Positions 10,199 to 18,700 of a stretch of DNA of 64,000 nucleotides are shown here, piece after piece (positions within the stretch are counted from its first letter, which is position 1; every line of letters starts with the position of its first letter). The DNA lies in contig JADGOY010000001.1 of NCBI GenBank assembly GCA_017882715.1, positions 1-64,000 of the forward strand, read 5' to 3'. The notes beneath the pieces were generated by a model. The model was given only the letters and a program-made list of their open reading frames with translations. It had not been told where the DNA came from and ran no database searches. The translations under genes were made by a program, and so were the position numbers. The stretch is from Nakamurella sp. GTDB taxonomy: Bacteria; Actinomycetota; Actinomycetes; Mycobacteriales; Nakamurellaceae.

Positions 10199-11466
10199 CG
10201 TCTCCTGGACCGGGGGCCCAGCCGATGCGGATCGCTTTGGTGGGCACCCGTGGAGTTCCCGCGCGCTATGGCGGCTTCGAGACCTGCGTCGAGGAAGTCG
10301 GTTCCCGGCTGGTCGACCGCGGTCACCACGTCGTCGTCTACTGCCGCCGGCTCGGTGATGCCACCTCCGACGAACTCACCGACTACCGCGGGATGACCCT
10401 GGTGCACCTCGGTGCCCTCAAGCGCCGCAGCCTGGAAACCCTGAGCCACACCGGTTTGTCCGTCGCGCACCTGGCTCGCCATCGCACCGACGCCGCGGTG
10501 GTCTTCAACTCGGCCAACTCCCCGTGGCTGCCGGTGCTGCGGTTCGCTCGGATTCCGATCGCGACCCACGTCGACGGGCTGGAATGGCAGCGTGGGAAAT
10601 GGGGACCGATCGGGCGACGCTACTACCAGGTCGCCGAACGGCTGGCCGTGCGGTGGTCCGACGCGCTGATCGCCGACGCCGTCGGGATCCAGGACTATTA
10701 CCGCGACAAGTTCGACGCCGACACCGACCTGATCTCCTATGGCGCCCCCAAGATCGAGGGCGACGTCTCCGATCGGATCGGCGAACTCGGGTTGCGGGCG
10801 GGCGAATTCCATCTCGTGGTAGCGCGCTTCGAGCCGGAAAACCACGTGGACATGATCGTCGAGGGGTACCGCAAGAGCCGGGCCGCACTGCCCCTGGTCG
10901 TGGTGGGGTCTGCGCCCTACGCGGACGGGTACACCCGCAAGGTGCACGCCCTGGCCGACGATCGCGTGCGGTTCCTCGGGGGTGTGTGGGACCAGGAATT
11001 GCTGGACCAGTTGTACGCCAGCGCTCACACCTATCTGCACGGGCATTCAGTGGGTGGCACCAACCCGTCGTTGCTGCGCGCCTTGGGCGCCGGTGCGGCG
11101 ACCACCGCCTTCGACGTCGTCTTCAACCGGGAAGTCCTGGGTGAGTCCGGGTTGTACTTCTCGAACTCCGATGACGTCGCCCGGCTGATCGGACAGACCG
11201 AGCGCGACGTCGTCGGCACCCTGGTACGTGCCCAGCAGTCCGCCGCCCGGGCAGCACTCTACGACTGGGACGCGGTCACCGATCGTTACGAAGCGCTGTG
11301 CCGTCGTCTGATCGCGCAACGTTCCGGCTCGAAGGAGAACTCGACACAGCAGCAGTCGCCCGCTCGAAGCATCGAGCGGGTTCCACGGGGGAGTGAGCCG
11401 CCCGCTCGAAGCATCGAGTGGGTTCGACGGGGGAGTGCATTGAGCCATGCCTCAATCAATGAGTAA
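10195..11466 (+). CDS. Glycosyltransferase, GT4-like with DUF1972-type N-terminus
   Basis: MRIALVGTRGVPARYGGFETCVEEVGSRL...; EPENHVDMIVEGY; FLGGVWDQELLDQLYASAHTYLHGHSVGGTNPSLLRA. Confidence 0.9.
   Translation: MTSPGPGAQPMRIALVGTRGVPARYGGFETCVEEVGSRLVDRGHHVVVYCRRLGDATSDELTDYRGMTLVHLGALKRRSLETLSHTGLSVAHLARHRTDAAVVFNSANSPWLPVLRFARIPIATHVDGLEWQRGKWGPIGRRYYQVAERLAVRWSDALIADAVGIQDYYRDKFDADTDLISYGAPKIEGDVSDRIGELGLRAGEFHLVVARFEPENHVDMIVEGYRKSRAALPLVVVGSAPYADGYTRKVHALADDRVRFLGGVWDQELLDQLYASAHTYLHGHSVGGTNPSLLRALGAGAATTAFDVVFNREVLGESGLYFSNSDDVARLIGQTERDVVGTLVRAQQSAARAALYDWDAVTDRYEALCRRLIAQRSGSKENSTQQQSPARSIERVPRGSEPPARSIEWVRRGSALSHASINE
11359..11422. repeat. Duplicated in-frame 42-bp unit carrying a palindrome
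   Basis: CCCGCTCGA-AGCA-TCGAGCGGG at 11359-11380 and CCCGCTCGA-AGCA-TCGAGTGGG at 11401-11422, spaced 42 nt, encoding ARSIERVPRGSEPP / ARSIEWVRRGS. Confidence 0.8.
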
Positions 11467-11486
11467 GCGGGACGCGGGGAACTCAC

Positions 11487-12374
11487 GTGACAACCACCGA
11501 TAGGCTCCGGCGCGTGGTCGTGGTCGAGGATTCGACCATGTCTTCGTCGTCTTCGTCGTCTTCGTCGTCTTCGTCGTCTTCCTGGTCTTCCTCGCCGTCG
11601 GGTCCGGCAACGCCCTCCTACGCCGAAGTCCTGCAACGGCTGGGATCCGTGCAGAAACCGTCGACAGGCGCCCCTGCGTATTCACGATTCATCAACCGGC
11701 GGGCCGGGCGCTATCTGGCGGCCGCCGCGTTTCGCCTCGGTGTGACTCCGAACACCGTCACCGCCATCAGCGCGCTGTTCTCCTTCACCGGCATCGCTCT
11801 GCTGGCGTCGGTGCAGCCGTCATGGCTACTCGGGATCGGTGTCACCCTGGCGCTGGCGATCGGCTACGCGCTCGACTCCGCCGATGGTCAACTCGCCCGG
11901 TTGCGCGGCGGTGGCAGCGCGGCCGGTGAATGGCTCGATCACATGATCGACGCCACGAAGATCTCCAGTCTGCAGCTTGCGGTGCTGATCGCCGTGTACC
12001 GGTTTTTCGATTTCGGTCAGCCGGCCTTGCTGCTGGTTCCGATCGGGTTCACCGTGGTGGCAGCGGTGTCGTTCTTCGGCATGACCCTGAACGACCAACT
12101 CGAGCGCCGGCATGCCCAGACCACGGGTGTGTCACGCCGCCCGCACCCGACCTCGGCTCTGCGTTCTTTGCTGGCCATCCCCACCGACTACGGGGTGCTG
12201 TGCCTGCTCTTCCTGCTGCTCGGTGCGCCGGTGGTGTTCTTCGCGGTGTACACGGTGGTGTTCGCGGCGAATGTCGGCTACCTCGCGCTGGCGTCGGTCA
12301 AGTGGTTCCGCGTGATGCAGAGCCTTGATCGTCGTGCTTCCAGCATGCCCGGCAACGATCAAGGAAAGTCATGA
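11487..12374 (+). CDS. CDP-alcohol phosphatidyltransferase family membrane protein
   Basis: CDP-OH-P transferase pattern DSADGQLARLRGGGSAAGEWLDHMID; multiple TM segments; N-terminal poly-Ser tract. Confidence 0.85.
   Translation: MTTTDRLRRVVVVEDSTMSSSSSSSSSSSSSSWSSSPSGPATPSYAEVLQRLGSVQKPSTGAPAYSRFINRRAGRYLAAAAFRLGVTPNTVTAISALFSFTGIALLASVQPSWLLGIGVTLALAIGYALDSADGQLARLRGGGSAAGEWLDHMIDATKISSLQLAVLIAVYRFFDFGQPALLLVPIGFTVVAAVSFFGMTLNDQLERRHAQTTGVSRRPHPTSALRSLLAIPTDYGVLCLLFLLLGAPVVFFAVYTVVFAANVGYLALASVKWFRVMQSLDRRASSMPGNDQGKS
11541..11585 (+). repeat. 9-bp microsatellite (TCTTCGTCG)x4 plus partial unit, encoding poly-Ser
   Basis: Direct reading of 11541-11582. Confidence 0.9.
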
Positions 12375-13141
12375 CGACCCGGCGTGCTCGCGGCGCTGCG
12401 GCCCGGTCGGGTGGCGGTGTGCTGGCCGGCGTTCTCGGTATTTGCCTGCTGCTCACCGCTGCGGCCTGCACGTCGTCGGACTCGGACTCGGCCTCGGCCT
12501 CGTCCTCGTCCTCGGCCGCGGTGTCGACGACGCCGACCGGTTCCGGCGAGGCGAGCCAGATGACGGATGCGTCGCAGTCCTACGCCGGCGGTTCGCCGAC
12601 GGTGTCCTCGGACGGCGCGCCGGCGTCTGTCGCCGGGCCATCCGCGGATGCGACGACGGCAACGGCCCCGCCGGTGTCGACTTCCGGTGTGGCCCCGACT
12701 CCGGGTGACATCAGCCAGGTCGTCCCCAACCGCGACCTGGTGACCAATGCCGCTGTGCCGATGGACGCGTCCTCGGATCTCGGTGGACAGATCACCGCGA
12801 GACTTGCCGACGTCAAGGCGATCGACGCGCAGGCCAAGGTCCCCGGTGAGATCAGCGGGCCGGCCGTTGCCATCACGGTCGAGATCGACAATGCCTCGCC
12901 CAACGCCGTCGGGCTGGACAGCGTCAGCGTCGACGTGCAGGGAGCAGGCGGCGTGCCGACGTCACCGATCACCACCGATCCGGCGTCGCCGTTGTCCGGG
13001 GTCTTGATGCCCGGTGATAAGAAGTCCGGTGTGTACGTGTTCTCCGTGCCCGCGGACAGCCGGAGCGACGTGTCCGTGACCGTGCTGTATTCCGCGGACG
13101 CACCTGTCGCATTGTTCACCGGCAACGTTCCCACGGGGTGA
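12371..13141 (+). CDS. Putative lipoprotein of unknown function
   Basis: Lipobox-like LLLTAAAC in signal peptide, then Ser/Thr-rich region encoded by degenerate hexamers; ATGA overlap with previous CDS. Confidence 0.6.
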   Translation: MTTRRARGAAARSGGGVLAGVLGICLLLTAAACTSSDSDSASASSSSSAAVSTTPTGSGEASQMTDASQSYAGGSPTVSSDGAPASVAGPSADATTATAPPVSTSGVAPTPGDISQVVPNRDLVTNAAVPMDASSDLGGQITARLADVKAIDAQAKVPGEISGPAVAITVEIDNASPNAVGLDSVSVDVQGAGGVPTSPITTDPASPLSGVLMPGDKKSGVYVFSVPADSRSDVSVTVLYSADAPVALFTGNVPTG

Positions 13142-13183
13142 TGGATGCATCCGGGCCGGTTCGGCTCAACCGAAAGGCGCGTG

Positions 13184-14930
13184 TCTGCCGATAACCGCCT
13201 CCGGGTGACCTTGACGGTGGTCCTACTGACCGTTTCCAGCCTGGTCATCAGTGTTGTGCTGTCGACTGCCGCAGGCGGTGCCCGGGCCGGTCATTGGGCG
13301 CACCGCCGACATCGTGACCGCCGACGGCCTGCCCACGATGCAGGTCGACGGTGTGGTGTGGTCCCAGGCGATCGTGGGTAACACCGTCTACGCGGGCGGG
13401 AGTTTCGCCAATGCCCGCCCGGCCGGTGCCGGTCCGGGGACCAACCTGACCGCCAGAGCCAACTTCCTGTCCTACGACTGACGACCGGCGCCCTGAACAC
13501 GGGATTCGCGCCCCACCACGAATGCTCAGGTGCAGGTGGTCGCCAAGTCGCCGGATGGCTCCCGGGGCTACATCGGCGGGACTTCACGTCGGTCAACGGT
13601 CAGACCCGCAATCGGATCGCGGCGTTCAACACGGCGACCGGGGCGTTTGATCACGACGTTCTCGCCGAACGTCGGCGGCCGGGTGAAAACGATCGTGGTG
13701 ACCGACAGCACCGTCTATGTCGGTGGGATGTTCAGCACTGTCAGCGGTCAGCAGCGCAGCCGACTGGCCGCGCTCAACCCGTCGAACGGCGCCGTACTGG
13801 CCTGGAATCCAGGCGCGGATTACACCGTGAACGCCATGGTGATGACTCCCGACGGCTCCCGGTTGATCGTGGGCGGGGCATTCCAGAACGCCGCCGGCGG
13901 TCCGGCCCACGGTCTGGCCGCCATCGGCGCGGGGTCCGTCGGTGTGCGGAAAGCGGTGTCCGCCACCTCGGTGGCCGGGTCGTTCGACTTCGGCACGGAC
14001 AACGAACCGACCGGCGGGGGAGTTCAACGGCACGACACCGGCCTGGTGGCCACCAGGCAACCCACTGCCTCGCCCGACATCTTCACGACCGAAGCCTGGG
14101 TCAAGACCACGACCACGACGGGCGGGAAGATCATCGGCTTCGGCAACCTGCCGGTCGGTGCCTCCGCCTTCGGCAACCTGCCGGTCGGTGCCTCCGCCCT
14201 CTACGACCGCCGGGTGCGATCAACGGCCTGGCCGACATGGCGGTGACCTTCACCGGCCGCACCGGGTTCGTGGTGTCCAACGCCACGTTCACCAACCCGA
14301 CGACCTATTCGGAAGAGGCCTGGTTCAAGACCAACACCACCAGCGGCGGGAAGATCATCGGGTTCGGCAGCAGCGCCAGCGGGTTGTCGGCCGGCTACGA
14401 CCGGCACGTGTACATGCAGAACGACGGCAAGGTCGTCTTCGGTGCTCACACCTGTGTGCAGAACGTCGTCATCAGAACAGATGCGTTCGCCCGCACCGTG
14501 GCGAACGCTGGGCTGCGTCGGACGTCGGTGGCGCGTGGACGCCGAACGGGTCCTCGTCGCTGTCCTCGGTCACAGGTTCGACCGGTCAGCTCCGGATGGC
14601 GTCCCCGGGTGCCGGGCCGTCGGCGTACTTGAACTCGGTGTCGGCCACGGAGATGAACGGGTCGGTGGATCTGGCCATGGACAAGGCACCGACCGGCTCC
14701 GGCGTGAACGCCGCGGTGATCGTCCGGCACGTCGGGACCTTCGACTACCGGGTGAAGCTCAGGGCGGCCGCGACGTCGCGGCATTCCAGACCACCGCGAC
14801 CGACGGAGAAGCGACCCTGCAGGGGGCGGGCGCGGTGGGCATGCAGGCTTACCTGACAAGTTCCGCGACCAACGCTCCGGTCGTGGCGAGCTTCGACAAC
14901 CTGGCGATCAGGACAGTTCCAGTACCGTGA
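13184..14930 (+). pseudogene. Decayed paralog of the 326-4270 propeller/LamG surface protein
   Basis: Similar segments in shifting frames: GLPTMQVDGVVWSQAIVGNTVYAGGSFANARPAGAGPGTNLTARANFLSYD; TVYVGGMFSTVSGQQRSRLAALNPSNGAVLAWNPGADYTVNAMVMTPDGSRLIVGGAFQN; ATFTNPTTYSEEAWFKTNTTSGGKIIGFGSS..YDRHVYMQNDGKVVFG; TLQGAGAVGMQAYLTSSATNAPVVASFDNLAI. Confidence 0.88.
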
Positions 14931-16087
14931 CGCGGGTGAGCGAAACGCCTCGGGGTGCGGGAACAGTGCTGATCGCGCACCCCAGCGCGGATCTGTATGG
15001 CTCCGATCGGGTGATGCTCGAGACCGTCGATGCCCTGGTGGCAGCCGGTCGGCAGGTGGTCGTCACGCTGCCGACCGGCGGGCCATTGGTCCAGGAGATC
15101 GAGCAGCGCGGCGCGCGGGTGGAACTGAGCCCAAGCCCGGTGTTACGCAAGAGCGCGTTGCGCCCGGCCGGGATGATCAGACTGCTGCTCGCCAGCGCCA
15201 GGAGCCTGCCGGCGAGCATCTCGCTGATCCGCCGCTCCGGTGCCGCGGTGGTGTTCGTCAACACGGTCACCATTCCGGTCTGGATCCCGGTCGCCAGGCT
15301 GGTGCGACGGCCGGTGGTCTGCCATGTCCACGAGGCCGAAGACAGCGCGCCGCCGCTGCTCAAACACGCCCTGGCAGTGCCGCTGCTGCTGGCGAACAGG
15401 CTGATCGTCAACAGCAGATTCAGCCTGGCCGTGCTGACGTCCTCTTTCGCCCGACTCGGCCGGAAGGCCACCGTGGTGGTCAATGCGGTGCCGGGCCCGG
15501 AGCGGCCGACGCCCGCCCGGGCCACCCTGGACGGCGCGACTCGGTTGCTCTATGTCGGCCGGCTCTCTCCGCGCAAGGGTCCTGATGTCGCGATCCAAGC
15601 TGTCGATGTGCTCAGATCACAGGGGGTCCTCGCCCACCTCGACTTGGTCGGTGCACCGTTTCCCGGCTACGAATGGTTCGAAGCGGAACTGCGGGACCTG
15701 GTACTGCGCAAGGATCTCGGCGGGCTGGTGACGTTTCACGGCTTCCAGTCCGATGTCTGGTCGCACCTGCTGGCGGCCGATGTCGTGGTCGTCCCGTCGA
15801 TCAAGGACGAGCCGTTCGGGAACACCGCAGTCGAATCAGTACTGTCAGCCCGGCCGGTCGTGGTCAGCGCCACCAGCGGGTTGCAGGAGGCAGTCGAGGG
15901 CTACTCGTCCGCTCAACAGGTCCGCCCCGCCGACCCCGACGCGCTCGCCGCTGCCGTCGGGCGCATCCACGACGAGTGGCCGATGTTTCGCGACGAAGCG
16001 TTCCGGGACGCACGGCAGGCGGCCGACCGGCACGCGCCCGCCAGGTATGCCCGGCGGGTCTGCGAGGTGATCGATTCGATCGATTGA
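14927..16087 (+). CDS. Glycosyltransferase family 4 protein
   Basis: LIAHPSADLYGSDRVMLETVDAL; RLLYVGRLSPRKGPDVAIQAVDVL; VPSIKDEPFGNTAVESVLSARPVV. Confidence 0.9.
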   Translation: MTRVSETPRGAGTVLIAHPSADLYGSDRVMLETVDALVAAGRQVVVTLPTGGPLVQEIEQRGARVELSPSPVLRKSALRPAGMIRLLLASARSLPASISLIRRSGAAVVFVNTVTIPVWIPVARLVRRPVVCHVHEAEDSAPPLLKHALAVPLLLANRLIVNSRFSLAVLTSSFARLGRKATVVVNAVPGPERPTPARATLDGATRLLYVGRLSPRKGPDVAIQAVDVLRSQGVLAHLDLVGAPFPGYEWFEAELRDLVLRKDLGGLVTFHGFQSDVWSHLLAADVVVVPSIKDEPFGNTAVESVLSARPVVVSATSGLQEAVEGYSSAQQVRPADPDALAAAVGRIHDEWPMFRDEAFRDARQAADRHAPARYARRVCEVIDSID

Positions 16088-16270
16088 GTTCGTGTCCGGT
16101 TCCGCGCGCCGACGGCTGTCCGCGGATCACTGCAGGCTGGACGGCTTGTCGGAGGAGTCGGAGCCGCGGCGCGCGACGGTATCGTGAGTCCCGCCCGCGG
16201 CGCGACGGCTCTGCTGCCGTTCGACCGAACTTCCGGCGATTCGCCGGTCAGGTATGGGTGGAGGTGAGGC

Positions 16271-17557
16271 GTGTTCGTTGCCTGGATCGGGCTGTGTTTC
16301 CTGTACGCGCTGCTGCTGCGCGGTCGACCACTCGTCCTGGTCATCTCCAACGTGGTGCTGTGGGCGGCGCTGCCGTCGATCGCCGGTGAACTGATCACCC
16401 GTCAACCGTCGGGTTCGTTGTCCTTCCACCCCGCTACCTGGCTGATGCTCGCCACCGCCGCGGTGATGATCGTGTTCGACACACGGCGGGTACTGGACGA
16501 GATCGGTCGGCGAATCTTCGTCTACCTCGCGCTGAGCCTGTTCCTCAGCGTGGCCTTCCTGGCGACCAAGACCAGCGCGTCGGGCAGCGGTCTGGTGCTC
16601 TTCGTCGATGTGATGCTGGGGCCCGTTCTGCTGTTCCTGATCACCAACGTCGTCCTGGCGCGCAATCCGGGCGGCCTGCTCGTGCTGCGCAACTGGATCA
16701 TCGGAATCGCGGCGGTCGAGGCCGGCTTTGCCATCGTGCAGAAGTTGCTGGGATCGGTGGTGCTCTACCGGGCGTACTTCCAGAAGCAGTACTGGTTCGA
16801 CGAGATCAGGTTCCCGCGGTGGATGGGCACTCTCGACCATCCGCTGGCACTCTCGCTGTTGCTGTGCGTCGCGGTGCCGCTGGTGGCCGGCATCCGCTCG
16901 GTGTGGTTGCAGATTCCGCTGTTGGCGGTCATGGGCGTCGGCGTCGTGGCAACGCAATCCCGCACGGGGTTGGTTGTTGTGGCGCTCGGGGTCAGCTATG
17001 TCGTGCTGACATCGAGGATCCGGATCGCGGCCAAGGTGGTGGCCGTTGCCGTGCTTGGGGTGGCCGCTTACTTCGTGGCCACATCCTCGCTGGTGCAGGG
17101 CGTCGCCGATCGACTACAGAACGACACCGGGTCGTCGCTGGCCCGGGGTGCCGCGTTGAACTTCTTCTTGGACCACTGGGACAAGTACTTCCTGACCGGT
17201 GGCGGCGTCGGTTCGAGTTACGAGATCGCTGATCTTGCCGGTCTGACGACGAGCCTGGAGAGCTCGATCTTGATCTATGCGGTGGATGTCGGCGTCCTGT
17301 TCTCGCTTATCTACTTCGGTGTGCAGTTGGTCATCGCGCTGCGCAGTATGGGCCCGTCGCTGTGCCCCGGCCTGAGCCTGGCCGCGCTGTTGGTGGTCAT
17401 CGTGCCGCAGACCTACAACGCGTTGGGCGCCAGGACATTCGCCGGGATCCTGGTGTGGCTGATACTCGCCATGGCTGCGTCGATGACCACCGAGCGAAAA
17501 CGCCTCAGCGCCGAACGAGCGGTCGACAGCCCGAAGCCGGCCAGCCTGGCTGTGTGA
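16271..17557 (+). CDS. O-antigen ligase/polymerase-like multi-TM protein (Wzy candidate)
   Basis: 428 aa, about ten hydrophobic helices, located with Wzx and glycosyltransferases in the EPS cluster. Confidence 0.7.
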   Translation: MFVAWIGLCFLYALLLRGRPLVLVISNVVLWAALPSIAGELITRQPSGSLSFHPATWLMLATAAVMIVFDTRRVLDEIGRRIFVYLALSLFLSVAFLATKTSASGSGLVLFVDVMLGPVLLFLITNVVLARNPGGLLVLRNWIIGIAAVEAGFAIVQKLLGSVVLYRAYFQKQYWFDEIRFPRWMGTLDHPLALSLLLCVAVPLVAGIRSVWLQIPLLAVMGVGVVATQSRTGLVVVALGVSYVVLTSRIRIAAKVVAVAVLGVAAYFVATSSLVQGVADRLQNDTGSSLARGAALNFFLDHWDKYFLTGGGVGSSYEIADLAGLTTSLESSILIYAVDVGVLFSLIYFGVQLVIALRSMGPSLCPGLSLAALLVVIVPQTYNALGARTFAGILVWLILAMAASMTTERKRLSAERAVDSPKPASLAV

Positions 17558-17595
17558 CGTCATCCGGCAGTGGGTTCCAGCAGCGGGTTCGGCAA

Positions 17596-18579
17596 TCACC
17601 GTCCAGGATCCAGGGTTGGCGGCTCGTGCACGACGGTGGCCGGTTGTCGGCTGAGCCGGGCGAGCGCAACGTCGGAGTAGGTCGCCTGGATTTGCCGGTC
17701 GTTACCCATCCCGACGATGTTGTCCTGCTGGAGCTTGACGACCTGTGCGCTCTGCACGACCGGGAAATGGCGACCCCGCGGCCGGATCTGGCGGATCGAG
17801 ATGGCGTTTTCCACGGCGACGTAGTGCAACCACACGTCGTCCGCGCGGGGACACTTCGTGGTGAACTCGAGGTTCCGTTCCACCAGGCAACGGAGCAGTC
17901 CCGGCGGGTAGATCACGCCGGACACACCTGTCGCAAAGGTCCGGCTGCTCGGCCGGGAGCTGGCGCACGGTGCCCAACTCGAATACGGCAGCAGTCCTCC
18001 GTCCTGGACGCCGACGGTCCAGGCCCGGTGGCAGTTGACCATGTCGGGAAAGTCGCGCTGTGCCCGCACCAGCCGAACGAGCCAATTCGGCGGGTAGATG
18101 ATGTCGTCGTCGGCGGTGACCAGTGGCGACGAGCCGTCCCAGAGCTCGGTCAGATAGGGGAAGTACTTGGTGTGCGGCCCGTAGTTCTCCGACAGCCGCA
18201 CTTCGAGGCCTCGGCCGACCAGGCGGCGCAGCCGCTCGTCAACGTTGGTGACGTGCTGATCCGAGTCCAGCCACAACACGATCCGGCTCGGCCGCAGCTT
18301 GCCCAGGCCGATGGACTCGACGGCGGCGAACGCCGTGGCGATCCGGCTGCCGTGGCTGGTCAGACTCACCGCCGGGCCGGTCCCGAGAATGCTGGCGGTG
18401 GAGCGGGCATTCGACTTGGTCAGCAGGCGCAGTGCGGTGCGCGCGACCCGCTTGCGGCCGACACCGTTCAGCCTGCGGTACGGTCGTGACGACGGTTCCG
18501 TGAACGGCCAGCCGATCAGGTCGTCGACCGCGGCCGCGATCGTCAGCAAGACCTTGGCGAGCAGCCCTGACGGTGGCAT
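17596..18579 (-). CDS. Glycosyltransferase-like protein
   Basis: PSRIVLWLDSDQHV..., GPHTKYFPYLTELWDGSSPLVTADDDIIYPPNWL with an acidic DDD motif; start at MPPSGLLAK chosen to avoid overlap. Confidence 0.65.
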   Translation of the reverse strand: MPPSGLLAKVLLTIAAAVDDLIGWPFTEPSSRPYRRLNGVGRKRVARTALRLLTKSNARSTASILGTGPAVSLTSHGSRIATAFAAVESIGLGKLRPSRIVLWLDSDQHVTNVDERLRRLVGRGLEVRLSENYGPHTKYFPYLTELWDGSSPLVTADDDIIYPPNWLVRLVRAQRDFPDMVNCHRAWTVGVQDGGLLPYSSWAPCASSRPSSRTFATGVSGVIYPPGLLRCLVERNLEFTTKCPRADDVWLHYVAVENAISIRQIRPRGRHFPVVQSAQVVKLQQDNIVGMGNDRQIQATYSDVALARLSRQPATVVHEPPTLDPGR

Positions 18580-18700
18580 TGGTGGGACTCCTCGAGTTCT
18601 CGATGGTGCCGTCGATGGCGTGCGAGCGGTGCTCGTCGGGAAGTCTTTCGGCGGCGTCGCCGCTACGCCGGATTCCTGTGAGCCGTGCGTCGCTGCCGCA

